Shown here: positions 12,701-23,298 of the stretch, one piece after another
Layout: each line of letters opens with the position of its first letter
Position numbering within the stretch: position 1 is the first letter of the stretch
Assembly: GCA_029339195.1 (NCBI GenBank)
Contig: JAPTJF010000057.1
Coordinates: 1 to 64,000 of the forward strand
From: Micractinium sp. NFX-FRZ
Lineage: Eukaryota; Chlorophyta; Trebouxiophyceae; Chlorellales; Chlorellaceae
Length of the DNA: 64,000 bases
Direction of reading: 5' to 3'
Made by a program: the position numbers and the translations under genes
Notes under the pieces: generated by a model
The model's database searches: none
Told to the model about the DNA's origin: nothing
Seen by the model: the letters and a program-made list of their open reading frames with translations, nothing else

Positions 12701-13207
12701 CCGCATTTGATCTTTTAGTCTACGCATTCAAGTGTTGGAGTGAACATGACTTGTGGACCACGCACGCTTCCCTCTGCTGCTCCGTCCTCACCCTGCCCTC
12801 CTCCCACCCCGCAACCATCCTTTCTGCAGCCCCCGAAGCTTACGTGTTCATCCGTGAGCGACGTGAGTATTGGGCGGGGTGGGCAGGCCTGCTCCTGCGT
12901 ATCACCGGCTTGCTCCGGCAACCACATGCTAAGGCAGAAGCAGAGGCGTGTGTGTGTGCCGGCCGGCACATTGTAACGCGTACACGAGTACGCACCATGC
13001 GCCACACCTCTCCACTCCCTCCAACAATCCATTGCACACATGGTGCAGATGGGCAAGAACATCACTGTCGACTGCGGCACGTGGACCACCCACTACAAGC
13101 GCGAGGTGTGGGACCAGGCGGAGCAGTACTGCAGCAAGGTGCCCACCAGCGGCGGGGGCGGTGGCGGGGGCGGCAATGCCACGCGGGTGGCGGCTTTCAG
13201 CGGGTAG
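6746..13207 (+). CDS. secreted GH5-type endo-beta-1,4-mannanase with EGF and apple/PAN-like tail
   Basis: Twenty exons can be joined in phase (6746-6838, 6971-7248, 7501-7638, 7811-7931, 8105-8171, 8383-8509, 8786-8917, 9412-9429, 9620-9680, 9930-9990, 10225-10302, 10632-10795, 11005-11183, 11334-11424, 11650-11729, 11963-12038, 12206-12265, 12458-12607, 12830-12862, 13049-13207), giving about 721 residues. Residues 1-27 look like a signal peptide (CAQALLLLGWAAGATQLLP). The GH5 mannanase core spans about 110-500: GMTVVRAWAHG, ILSFTSNWTP, NLVNEPVC with acid/base Glu near 282, and LLLEEFGTEK with nucleophile Glu near 404. These are the expected catalytic pairs of the plant/fungal mannanase branch. 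A calcium-binding EGF module follows (about 500-560, DVDINECV). Then comes a Cys-rich apple/PAN-like segment (CAVACQGAQGCDAFTYNDAQ) and a glycine-rich C-terminus. The start of exon 2 is the least certain join. Role inferred: cleavage of mannan in the wall or outside the cell. Confidence 0.93.
8983..9011 (+). repeat. degenerate copy of mannanase exon-7 end inside following intron
   Basis: CCACCTGCTGACTGTGGG at about 8986-9003 repeats the exon text CCACCTGCTGACCGTGGG at 8891-8908, about 97 bp downstream of the original. It lies in the intron after exon 7 and keeps no usable donor at the equivalent place. Confidence 0.65.
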
Positions 13208-14129
13208 CGGCACATGCCACAGTTGCCACACCCGCCACACCAAGACATAGTTGGAACTGCCCTCACGGCAGGGGCATGGGCGGCGGTAATGCTGGGGCAC
13301 TGCTGGCAGGACCCACACCGTTTGCCGAACCGCCCACCTCTGCTCCACCTCACCGTTGCCGAGCCTCTTAGCTCCGCTCCACTTCACCTACCGCATGTGC
13401 AGCCAGGCACTTGTTGCATCACTGCTCTCCTCTACACTACACTACACTACTCTACTCTACACTACACTACACTGCCTGCAGCCGTTGTTCCAGGCCGTTG
13501 AATGCACCCCTGGACGCGCCCCGCACAGCCTGGCGATGTCGTTGTAAAGAGAACTAGCGCCGCGAGGTTGTGGTATACACGGAGGGGCAGGGCAGGGCAG
13601 GCAGGCAGGCAGAGCAACAGAGGTGGTCAACTGGCAGGAGAGGGTGCACAAATGCGTGCAGGATTAGGAGACAGGGTGGCAGGCAGGTGCATGTTGGTGG
13701 CGTGCCCTATGCAAGTGAAAACAGTAGGAAAAGAGGCGCTGGGGTACGGAGCAGCCACTACAGGGGAGGAAAACTGGGCCTTGGTGGGTGCACACGACGC
13801 AGGCAGGGGTACAGGGAGGCAGGCAGAAGGAACACATGGGGGGGGGGGCGGCTTGAGGTGAGGAAACACGAGGCGCCTGGACGTGGCGCGGTCTGGCAAA
13901 CTGAAGAATGCAAATGTCAACATACGTGGGGCAGGGAAAGCAATGGGGGGCTGCTGCTGGCATTGGGGGCAATATGGGTCGAGCGCGCAGCAAGAAGCCA
14001 ACAGCTCAATGGGTTGGCAGCCTTGCCAGGTGCTAAGCCGCTGTTGCCAGCCCATTGTTGCAGCCAGTGATGGCAAGCATGTCTTGCGGCACGTGCGGCT
14101 GGCCAGCACTTTGCCCATGTGCCCAGCAA
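13208..14129. other. convergent 3' interval with pentamer repeat
   Basis: This lies between the mannanase stop and the Yippee stop on the opposite strand. It holds a short (CTACA)n-type array at about 13433-13482 and a TGTAA at 13543-13547, 336 bp after the mannanase stop, which is a candidate poly(A) signal. CAGG runs near 13596-13612 and a G8 run near 13841 are also present. No gene is supported. Confidence 0.5.
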
Positions 14130-15180
14130 TCAGGCTGGCATTTGGGCCTGGGTGTGCACAGCATGTGCAGGGACGGCCTGCTGCATGTAGGCAGGGCGGT
14201 GGCCCACTTCCTGCAGGTTTGTGATCCGCTTGAGGGCCGACTGCTGGAGCAGTACAGTGCCCACCTTGTACTGCTGCTCCTCCTTCTGTGCAGCCAGGTA
14301 GCGCCAGCCGACCCTCACGCAGCACACGTGGCAGCGCACGTCCACAAGTGTGTACGTGCCGGTGCTCAGCGTCTGCGGGGCGGGCAGGCAGCGGCAGGGC
14401 AGGCAGGCAAGCAGTAGGGTGGGCGGGGATAACACTAATCAATTTCTCAAGAGCACATCCGCATGTAGGAGGGGCCTCGTGTCCGCCTTCCCCTCCTCCC
14501 CTGCCTTCCCCCACCTTGCCCCCCTCACCTCCTGCCGCTTGGCAGAGCAGGGCGACAGGTTGACGGCCGACCGGAAGAGCAGGGCTGGGGTGCAGGTCCC
14601 CATGAAGCCCTCCCACAGCAGCTCCCGCTCGCTGGCAATGTCGCAGCTGGCAGCGGCCAGGGGGGGAGGTGAGGGGATGCAGGGAGTCGTGATCAATCAA
14701 GAGGTTACACGAGCACGGGGTTGGGGTGGTTGGCAGGGCAACGGCAACAGAGGTTCCCAAGCATGGGAGCACACACAAAAAGATTGCGACAGCCCCAGGG
14801 CCCGAGGAAAGGGAGTCAGCAAGAGATGCAGGCAAGTCAACACGAGGCACGAGCTGTGCTTGGACGCCTCACCCGCAGGCGCCGCACACATGCTTGGCGC
14901 CAACGCCCTCGTCCACGTACTGCAACAGGGCAACAGCAGGCAAGCATTGCAAGTGCAAATTATGAAAGCTTGGGCATGACGTACATAGGTGTCCGCCAAA
15001 TTCCGGCGAGTGGGAGGTCCAAGCACCCTGGCGCCGCGGGCGGCGGCGCCGGCGGGGCGCAAGGCAGCGGCGGCAGCGAGTGGCGGTGCCACAAGCAGGC
15101 TCGACATTTAGTGAATGCCACCGTGTCGCACCCCACCGTGATCTCGTGCTGCAGCGCACCTCCACGAAGAGACGGCCCAT
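14130..15180 (-). CDS. Yippee-like zinc-binding protein
   Basis: Four exons (15180-15160, 14919-14873, 14646-14529, 14372-14130) join in perfect phase to about 142 residues. The N-terminus MGRLFVE is the hallmark start of plant and animal Yippee proteins. The two zinc CxxC pairs are visible: HVCGACG near residue 18 and RCHVCC near residue 75. Further family motifs are FRSAVNLSPC, STGTYTLVDV and GWRYLAAQKEEQQYKVGTVL, the last matching the family's GWKY..A.E..QKYKEG. The C-terminal ~40 residues after QQSALKRI extend beyond the usual ~120-residue family length and are low complexity. The Yippee fold is related to Mis18 and the cereblon CULT domain; its function in algae is unknown. Confidence 0.93.
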
Positions 15181-15796
15181 GCTCAAGGTCAGGCGCGGGG
15201 GTGCGGCTGAGAGCGTGCTGGCGCGCCTGAGCTGCTCGCAACAATAAATGCGCGCAGCTATGCAATATATGCGTGTGCCCAACTGGCGAATGCACAGCCT
15301 TGGCAAATGCCATGCTTGTCTCCTGCTGGGCTTGCTGGGCTAGCCCCTGCCTGTTTGCCGCTCCTGCATTGCGTGCGTTTCAAATTTAGAGCGCGTTGCT
15401 CAACGGCAGTATGCATAGGCCCTGCACCTTCTCCATCCGGCAGGGCGCACTTGGCCTCGCGCCTTGTCGCCTTGGGTGGCTCACAGGCGGTAGACACAGG
15501 TGGGTGTCGGCGATCTGATCACGATCCCGTCAACAGGTATACCGCCGTTGCGCATGATACCCTGCCGCCGCCGCCACCGTCGCTGCTGCCACCCTCTGCT
15601 GCCGCCACTTTGGTACGGCACAGGGGTGCGGTTGAGCGGTGTGGGGGAGGACTGCCTCGTAATGCTGCCTTGGATGCCATCAACACATGCTGATTCGATT
15701 TTCTGCATTCCACTGCTTGAAGGCGGCGGCGAGCACACTGCCTGCTGCCACCACCGATCACGGCACTGCACCCCGCCACCCTGGGCACATCGGCAG
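15181..15796. promoter_or_regulatory. divergent interval, unresolved 5' part of the next gene
   Basis: This separates the Yippee start from the first secure exon of the membrane-protein gene. The 5' end of the right-hand gene must lie here or the exon must be extended; the in-frame TGA at 15718-15720 limits how far the exon can go. Nothing else is recognised. Confidence 0.35.
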
Positions 15797-16884
15797 CAGC
15801 AGCCGCCCCGCTGGCGTCCGTCGTGCCCGAGTGGCCGCGCATTGGCGGGCAGGTGGTGCGGGACTGGATTGGCGCAGCTGTGGAGCAGCTGCCAGGGTTT
15901 TCAGGCGATGATGAGGCGCGCCTGCTTTTCCCAGACCTGGTGGGTCTAGTGGACGGGCCCACCTTTCTGATCACCGTCACCCTGGTGAGGCTGGGAGGGG
16001 GAGGGGCAGGAAGAGGACAGGGCATCGAGTGCAATGGGGAGCCGGCAGGGGTGAATTGGGGAGCCGGCGGGGGAGCAGGAAGCAGTGTGGAAATGGTGCC
16101 CCTATTGAGGGGAAGCAAGAAGGCGTGGGTGTTGGGACCGACCTGGAGGGCGCAATGAGGGGGCAGTGTGGGGAGCTGGTGCCATGGCGAGGACGGTGCT
16201 GCAGGAGGCTGGCTGCCTGGATGGCGCCGCTGAACCCACAGTGAGCCCACCCCCTGCTGTGCCTGCCCCGCCCGCCCCCTCCTGCTTGCACCCCGCAGGT
16301 GCTGGCATTCGTGTACTGGGAGGGAGGCGTGCTGCTCAGGCAGCTTCGGGAGCGGCGGCGACGGCAGCGGGACGGGCAGGAGGGAGGGGAGGATGGCAGC
16401 GGCGGCAGCGGTGCTGTGCTAGGCAGCTGGGATACTGGGAGCCCCGGTGAGGGCGGCGACGACGGGTGGGGAGAAGGGGACGCGCAGCCGTTGGCCAGCG
16501 AGGCAGCAGAGCAGCAGCGGACGCAGCGAGAGGAGCGGATCGACAGGGCGCGGCATGAGCGGCGCCGGGGGCTGGGCTGGCTGGCGCTGGTCACTGCAGG
16601 CTGCATATGGATGACAGGTGGGGAGAGCCAAGGGCAGAGGGCAGTGGGGTTGAATGGGATGGCGGGCAGCGGGGCACAGCAGGGGAGTGCTTGGGCAGAG
16701 GCAGAGGGATGGCTCCTGAAAGACAGGGTGGTGATTGTTCCATGAGCCTGTTGCCGGTACTAGAGTCGCCCGCCCCTGCGCTCACCTTTTGATGTTACCC
16801 ACCTGGTGCTGCTCCCCTGCCACGTTGCCCACCTCTGCTCCCACTCCAGGTGTGGTCAACAGCCCCTCACCCTTCCAGCCCTGA
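15797..16884 (+). CDS. small predicted membrane protein, unidentified (5' end unresolved)
   Basis: Three exons are supported by splice phase: about 15797-15984, 16299-16617 and 16850-16884 (stop TGA). Two hydrophobic stretches flank a charged middle: PTFLITVTLVLAFVYWEGG across the first junction, and GLGWLALVTAGCIWMTG across the second. Between them is an Arg/Glu/Gly-rich loop (RQLRERRRRQRDGQEGGEDG). A two-pass membrane protein is therefore likely. The first exon has VVPEWPRIGGQVVRDWIG, open upstream to 15721 without a start codon, so the N-terminus is not defined. No family is recognised. A TGTAA at 16958-16962 is a likely poly(A) signal. Confidence 0.5.
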
Positions 16885-16957
16885 TCCCCACAGCGGGTGT
16901 GCACCCACTTGGCTCCCTGTATGTATCTTGCGCTCACCGACTGGCATCCAGCCCAAT

Positions 16958-16983
16958 TGTAAAGAAGTGGGCCAGCCTTTACA
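16958..16983. terminator. overlapping convergent poly(A) signals
   Basis: TGTAA on the plus strand at 16958-16962 lies 74 bp after the membrane-protein stop. TTACA at 16979-16983 gives TGTAA on the minus strand, about 200 bp after the PUX2-like stop at 17186. Cleavage usually falls some 10-20 nt downstream of TGTAA in chlorophytes, so the two 3' ends would overlap slightly. Confidence 0.5.
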
Positions 16984-17185
16984 CAGCGCATGCAAATGTA
17001 TCCTGGTGGCTGCTTGCCAGGGGGCTGAGGTGACATTGCAGTACGCAGAAAGGCAGTCGAGAGGGGGTGGGAGAGAGTCGAGAAAGAGAGAGAAGGCAGG
17101 AGGTACCGGCAGGCCACTAGCTGCTGCTGCCTGTCTGCCTCGCCTGCCAGAAGCTGTGCTGCCAGAAGCTGTGCTGCCTATGACG

Positions 17186-19892
17186 TTAGTAGGACACTGT
17201 GGTTGGGCGCGCCGCGCGCAGCAGCTCCGGGCGCAGCGCCGGCAGCTGCGCCATCTCCACCGCCGACTGCCCCGTCCAGCGGAAGAGCAGTGCCACCGAG
17301 GGCAGCAGGTCGGCCTCACGCACTGCAGACACAGTGCCGAGGCGGGGGCAGCAGCGGAGGTAGGGTCTGGGCAGGGTGGAAGCAGCAGGGGAAGCAAAGG
17401 GGAAACCGTGGGGGCAGTGGGAGGCGCAGTTGGCCGCCGGGCTAGCAGCAGCAGCAGCCTGTTTTATACGCAGTCACCCCCACACCAGGCCCACCCACCC
17501 ACCCACCCACCCACCCACCCGACTTGGCCTGCACTTCCAGCGTCTGCCTGCTGGGCAGCACGAGCTCATAGGTGTGCAGGGGGTCGGAGAGGCAATCGGC
17601 CACCCAGGCAAACACCGCTGCCACTGGCTCGCCGCCGCCAAACTCGCCCTGCGGGGGAGCAGCAGGCGGGCGGGCGGGCGGGCGGGTCAGAAGCGGGCAG
17701 TGGGGCAAAGGCTGGGGGTTGCTGCCACCAGTTCGCTGTCGCCAGGTGTGCCTCATAAGGGGCTTGGAGGCAGACGGGCAGGGACTGGACATTGGAGGGA
17801 TCTGGCTCAGCTACCCCGGGGGTGGGTCAGTAGGGGACTGAGCAGAAGCACTGCAGACTACGTGCATGCGCATGCAGGGCAAACTGCGCGCATGTGCATG
17901 CAGCTATGTGTGTCTACAGCACTCAGCTGGGCAAGCGGGCGGCTGCAGGCTTGATGTTGACAATCTGGAAAGGGCGAGGCTATGCCATCTTAGCACTGGC
18001 CCACTCACCTGCAGGCTGATGCCCTCCGGGAAGCGCACCCGGATGGTGGCAAAGGTGGGGGGAGGGCCTCTGGGCCCGCCCCGCAGCCGCTCGCGCGTCG
18101 CACGCGTCATCAGCACCTGAAGCAAGAAGTGCGCACGAAGGGGCGGGACAAGGTGAACGCGGCATCGAGAGTTTCTCATGAACAACTACAACATCAGTCA
18201 CTTACGCGGAGGCAGAGGGGGGCGTGGCCAGGGAGGGAGGGCAAGGAGGTGGCCAAGAAAGGGGACATGACTCAGCGCAGGCACGGGAGCTGACCTCTGT
18301 GCATGTAATGAGGGATGCACCTGGTCCTGCTCCCGCCGCCTCGTGGCCGACATGAAGGATGCCTTGAGCTCTGCCCCCGTCCTCTGGAAGAACCTGAGCG
18401 GTGGCAGAAGCGGTGGGTGGAGGGGAGGTAGGGAGTATGCACAGTGCACTGCAGATTGTAGGCTTCTCGACTCACGTCCTTCCCATGATGAGCCGATACC
18501 CATTGGGTTGCCGTGCAAGGGGCAGGGCATGGCGGCAAGCGCGCGGGGAGGCAGGCAATTGGCAGGCAGCAGCAGGGAGGGCGCAGTGGTCTCACCATTC
18601 GGGGACGTCACGCTCCACTGATGTGGGCAGCAACACCTGAGCGGGGGGCAGCAAATCCAGAGCGGCGCGTGTCTGAAAGGAGCATACAGTATGCCCCAAC
18701 AGCGGGCTGCGACGCCCGGGGCGAGCAACCAGGATGAAGGCTGCAGGAGAGGGTCAACACAGAGCCATGCCTAAGTCAAGCGCCAGGCAGCCCGCTGCCT
18801 CCCTCGCTCCACACACCTGTGTGTTGCGCTCACGCGGTGCTTCCCACTCGCGCGGCGGCCGCGCCGGACGTGTCTGCTGCTGCTGCTGTGCTGGCGGTTG
18901 AGGCACCGCCGTTGGCAGCACCGGCGCTGGTGCCGCAAAGCTGCTGGCACTGCTGCTGGCGGTGCTTGGCACCAGCGGCGGCGGTGCCAGGTGGCTCAGC
19001 AGGTGCAGCGCGTGCTGCAGCGGCGCAAGATCGGCGTCCTCTGCCAGCACAGCGTACCCCTCCTGTTGTGACGCGCTGGAAGCCGATGCCGCTCCACCGC
19101 CTGCTGTGCCGCCACCGCCCTCTGTGCCTGCTGCACCCGCCGCTTCAGCTGCATCCTCAAACAGTATCTCGAACCCGCAAGCCAGCAGCAGCTCCACGCC
19201 ACCGCTGGCATGCACCACCGCCGCCTGTATGCGCGGGTTGCTCAGCCGTATGCGCCGGTACTTGAGCTCGCTGGGTGCTGCCACAATGTTGCGCAGCAGC
19301 TTGGCAAGCAGCTCTGCTGCTGCGGGGCCCCCTGGGTCGCTGGCCAGCTGCCCCACAGCCATGCCCACCTCCTCTGGCACATCGCTTGCCTCTGGCAGCG
19401 ACTCCTGCGCCGCCGCCGGTAGCGGCTGCTGCTGCTGCTGCGACTGCTGCAGCGGTGGGGTTGCTGGATGCTGCTGCTGCACGGTGCGTGGTGGCTCTGC
19501 TACTGCTGGTGCTGTTGCAGCGCCTGAAAAGGTGCTGGCTGGTGGTGCGGACAGGCGCTGCTGCTGCTGCTGCGGCGGCGGCGGCGGCACATTGAGCATT
19601 GGGCGCCGGGCGGCAGGAGCGGCGGGCGGAGCAGGCCGGCCAGTTGGTGCACTTGCCTGCGGCGATGGATTGCGCGATGAATTTGAGCTCCAATGCACAG
19701 ATGGACAGCCGAGCGCTACGCTAGCACACGAGAGCGGAAAGAGGAGGAGGCAGGCAGGGCGCCCTGCCTAGGGCTCTGGGCTCTCACCTCCGTGGATGCG
19801 CTGCCCAACCGATGACCTGTGCCTTTGAAGCCGCTCCCCTTCTTGCTGCCGAATAGAGACAGCTTCTTCAGCTTGTCTTTGAGCTCGTCCAT
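17186..19892 (-). CDS. PUB- and UBX-domain protein, PUX2/UBXN6-like p97/CDC48 adaptor
   Basis: Seven exons in phase (19892-19788, 19656-18817, 18672-18596, 18393-18321, 18116-18009, 17648-17519, 17322-17186) encode about 489 residues. The start MDELKDKLKKL begins a basic helix. A Pro/Gln-rich linker (40-120) precedes a PUB domain at about 140-260 (ELLAKLLRNIVAAPSELKYR, IRLSNPRIQAAV, GVELLLACGFEI), interrupted by a Gly/Ala/Ser insertion. The C-terminal UBX domain at about 385-460 contains ATIRVRFPEGISLQ, VFAWVADCLSDP, YELVLPSRQTLE and DLLPSVALLFRW. PUB plus UBX is the arrangement of plant PUX2 and animal UBXN6, which bind p97/CDC48. Role inferred: cofactor in ubiquitin-dependent protein handling. 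The start of exon 2 was chosen because GCA at 19656 keeps phase; an upstream in-frame alternative exists. The donor at 17519 sits inside a GGGT repeat. Confidence 0.9.
17480..17519 (-). repeat. (GGGT)n array forming the donor of PUX2-like intron 6
   Basis: On the minus strand the exon runs straight into eight or so GGGT units, so GTGGGT donor hexamers are repeated every four bases. The RNA also carries four or more G3 runs separated by single U, the pattern of a compact G-quadruplex. Confidence 0.7.
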
Positions 19893-20413
19893 TTGGCTGG
19901 AAGCGATCAGGCGTGACGGGTCAGCGATCGGGCAATAGCAGCTGCAAATCTGCAGGCAAACAACGCCTGTAGTCGCAAGGCTTTAGCCGAGTGTCAAAGG
20001 CCAGCACGCAAAGCAGGGCAAAATGAAAGTCGCGACTCAGAACCTTAACGCATTTTCATGCGGTGCGGTTGTCATACATTCGTGTGCACCGCCCACTGCG
20101 TTGTCGGAAGGACCTTTGACGCACCAGCATTCGCCACAGTTTCCCAGCTCCCGGGAGGCGCCTGCCGAGGCTGCGACGTTCGTGACAGGGCTGGTGAAGC
20201 GTGAGCGATGGGTGTAGGGCGTGCGGAGTGTGCAGGCTCCAGTGCCAGCTTCTTCCCGCCCGCCGACGGTGGGCGCTGGGCGGCGCGCCAGACTCTGTGC
20301 CGAACCTGCGCCTTTACGTTCATGTCCACGCCAGCTCTGCGCCCAAGCCCCGCTTGTGAACTGCCTCCACCGTACTGTCTCCCTTTAGAAGTGCAGGCGG
20401 CAGCAGCAGCAAC
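19893..20413. promoter_or_regulatory. bidirectional promoter interval
   Basis: These 521 bp lie between the start codons of the PUX2-like gene (minus) and the DUF220 gene (plus), so they must hold both 5' untranslated regions and promoters. I see no clear TATA box. Confidence 0.5.
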
Positions 20414-23298
20414 ATGAGCAGTGGCCAGCGCCCGGGCGGAGCAGGCATCGCAGCAGCTGCGCCCCCCAAGAAGGGCGGCAGCCTGCAGAGCTTCCCTGTG
20501 CCCTCCGCCGCTGAGGATGAGGAGCGAGACGAGGTTGCAGAGGGGATTGAGGAGGAGATCCACAAGGGAGAGGATGTGAGCATCAAGGTGAGCGGGAGCG
20601 GGTGGGGCTGCAGGGCAGGTGGGACCGGGTGGTGAGGGCATCGTGGGCATCGTGGGGCATGAGATGTGCGGGCTGCTGCAAGGGAGGGCGGCGGGGCAGG
20701 GCAGGGGCGTGCACGCCGGGGGCCACATGACAGAACCTCAACTAGCTGTGCTCAACACTTTGAACCTGTGTGAGAGTACAATTGACAACCAGTGTGCTGC
20801 TGATCTGGGGCGTACCTTCTCCAGTGCCCCGACTGCCTCCAGTGCGTTTCTTGCTGCCCAGAGCCAAGCACCTGCCCTTGAAGCTTGTTTCAAGCCCAAC
20901 CCGCCCTGCCCCCCTTGTCTGCTTCCCCTGGCCATGCCCATCCCTGCCCCCTTTGTCCTGCCTGCCCCGCCATGCCCCAAGGCCACACCATCTTGCCCCA
21001 GTCAAAAAGATCACTCCGCCCCGCCCCGCCCCGCCCTCTCCCCACAGGTCACCCAGAGCCCCGGCTTCCTGTGCCACATCGAGGCCACCGCCGCCTTCCG
21101 CATGCCCGCCAGGACGCTGTTCAAGCAGGTCATCACGCACCCAGGTGTGCCGCCCTCCTCTCCCCCTGCCTTGCTGCCCCTGCCTCGGCTGCCGGCAGCA
21201 GGCAGACATGCTGTAGCTGCGCCACTCAGCCTTTGCTGTGCCCCACGGTTGCCTCCCCCATTGCCTCTCCGCCTGTTGTGCAGATCACGCAGCCATCATC
21301 CGCCACATGAACCACCATGCTTGACCTCCCACACACCCTAGATCACATCAACCCCTCCCTCCTGTGCAGACAATGCCGCAATCTTTCGACACATGGACCG
21401 GTGCTCCTACCGGCGCGTGCTAGAGGACGACGGCAAGGGGCGGCGGCGCGTGCGGGTGGCGCACGAGGCCTCCTGGCGCTTCCTGCTCCTCCACGGCACC
21501 TTCACTACCAGGTGGGCCGAACCCACCAGGGGACTTTCCCCGCCTGCTCCTCCTCGAGGTCCAGCAAAGGAGGAGAGCGACTTTGCCCACAAGCTTTCGA
21601 CTGGACCCCACCTTTACCCTGCCACCGCGCGCCCCCAGAACGAGCAACACTGGACGCATGCACGCCTGCGCCACAATGTTTTGAGCGTCTTCTGCAGGCT
21701 GCTGGTGGAGGAGGACGAGAATGAGATGACGATGGACTTCCAGCTGGACCCGCAGGGCGGCGGCGGCGGCATCATGAAGCGCTTCCACGGGCGCTGGACC
21801 ATCCGCCCCCACCCCGCTGACCCGCAGCACGCCTCGCTGTCCACGCTGGACCAGGTGGGGCGGGCGGGTGGGGGGAGGGCGGCAGGGTGGGTAGTGGCGT
21901 GGCGTGGAGTTGGAGGCATCACACGTTCTATAGACCCGCAGCGCGCCTTGCTGCAACGCTGTGCCAGGTGGTGCAAAGGGGGTTCAGGGATGGGTACAGG
22001 AGTGTTGAAGTGTGGAGGGCACCCCGCAGATGCTTAGCTCGCAGGGCCAGGAGGGGGGTGCGGGTGGCGGAGCAGCAGAGTGGGTAGTGGAGTGGCGTGG
22101 AGTGGAGGGGGTGCACCCTGCGGATGCAAGCCTTTGCACGCTGGGTGGCGGAGGATCGTCATTACCTTCCCCCGCAGGGCCCAATGCGACACCAGTGTGG
22201 TCAACCACTCATTTCCTGTCTGCCTCAGTATCCCGCCCGCCCCCTGCCTGCCCCTCCCCGCCGGCTGCGCAGGATCTGGCTCTGGGCATCTTCATGCCGC
22301 CGCCCTTTGACAGAATCCTCAAGCGCATCTCCTGCAACCAAGGTGAGGCGTTGGCACGGCTTGTGGGCTTTCCCGCTGAACGCTCTACGGCTGCTGCGCT
22401 ACCGAGAAGGTCGCAATCAGGCAGCGCTCAAAGCAGAGCAGCTTGTTCCAAAATCTCCCAAGTGCCCCGTGTGCTGCACCCCCACCCCAGCTTCCCCACT
22501 ACGCAAGCCCTTCCGCTTACCGGTGCTCATGGGCCGCTGGCCCTCCCTTAACCCCTTCCCCACGCCTCATTCCCCCTGCTCTACCCCTCCACAGTGCGCA
22601 ACATTTTCGACGATGTGAAGCGGTGAGGAGGAAGGTGGTGGGGCGCGCTCTTGATGACGTGTCCTGCCTGGCTGCCTGTCGCTGCCTTTGGCTGGTTGTG
22701 TGAGACATGCAAGATGGCCAAGCGGAGGCAGGGGAGTGGAGGGAGACACGAGGAGCAAGCGCACGGCGAGGCAGGGCTGCCTATGCACACCTTTCCGCCC
22801 GCTTACCCTCTGCCTGCTGCAAGGCGGGCACATGTACAAGGTCAAGCGCACTCTGCGGCCCTGGGCCGATAACGCTGCTCAACCCCCTCCCCTCCCCCGC
22901 TGTCCCGCAGCGAGGCTGACAAAGTGAACAAGGGCAAGCCCACGCTGCGGCCCTGGGAGGAGGTGAAGGACGAGACGTTCGGGGAGGATGAGGAGGATGA
23001 GGGTGTGGGGTCGACAGGCATGGGGCATGGAGTGCAGCAGCTGTCGGCGGCGGCAGCCGCGGCGGCTTTGGCGGCAGCCAGCGCGGCGCCTGCCGTGCCA
23101 CCAGCGCCTGCCAGCCAGCCAGCTGCTCCTGCGCTGGTCCCAGCCGCCGCCCCAGCGCCAGTTGTGGGCGAGGAGCCCCCAGAGCCGGCGGTGCCTGCGG
23201 CTGGGGAAGTGGGGGCAGAGGAGGCTGCTGCAGAGGCGGTGGAGGCCAAGCGGGCGGCTGCAGCATCGCCACCGCAATTGCCGCCCGCACCTGTGTAG
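20414..23298 (+). CDS. DUF220 family protein (SRPBCC/START-like fold, plant type)
   Basis: Seven exons (20414-20587, 21048-21144, 21370-21511, 21698-21854, 22273-22342, 22595-22622, 22911-23298) join in phase to about 351 residues. After an acidic N-terminus (AAEDEERDEVAEGIEEEI) the core matches the plant DUF220 pattern. It has FLCHIEATAAFRMPARTLFK and TLFKQVITHPDN, then HEASWRFLLLHGTF, then IMKRFHGRWTI, and near the end IFMPPPFDRILKRISCNQ. In land plants these proteins have the START/polyketide-cyclase-like fold and no firmly known ligand. The C-terminal ~90 residues are Ala/Pro-rich and probably disordered. Exon 6 is only 28 nt. Introns of this gene carry three separate degenerate copies of exon boundaries (see repeats). 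Confidence 0.87.
21279..21320 (+). repeat. pseudo-exon copy of DUF220 exon-3 start
   Basis: TGTGCAG followed by a reading DHAAIIRHMNHH lies 88-91 bp upstream of the real TGTGCAG and DNAAIFRHMDRC at 21363-21405. The acceptor is intact, but no donor follows before the real exon. It is a decoy acceptor or a fossil exon start. Confidence 0.8.
21933..22160 (+). repeat. three degenerate copies of DUF220 exon-4 end with donor region
   Basis: The exon end ACCCGCAGCACGCCTCGCTG...CCAGGTGGGG (21821-21858) reappears as ACCCGCAGCGCGCCTTGCTG...CCAGGTGGTG at about 21934-21972. It recurs more degenerately at about 22021-22060 and 22121-22155. The following intron text (TGGGTAGTGGCGTGGCGTGGAG) is repeated as well, so exon tail plus intron head were duplicated together. 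Confidence 0.75.
22818..22872 (+). repeat. pseudo-exon copy of DUF220 exon-7 start
   Basis: CAAGGCGGGCACATGTACAA followed by a CTCTGCGGCCCTGGG block matches the real exon start CGAGGCTGACAAAGTGAACA and CGCTGCGGCCCTGGG at 22911-22962, about 90 bp downstream. The copy is preceded by CTGCTGCAAG rather than a clean CAG. Confidence 0.75.

Noticed and set aside
18962..19771. Plus-strand 269-codon frame opposite the PUX2-like gene
   Set aside because: Antisense shadow of the PUB exon, Ser/Ala/Cys-rich with no domain.
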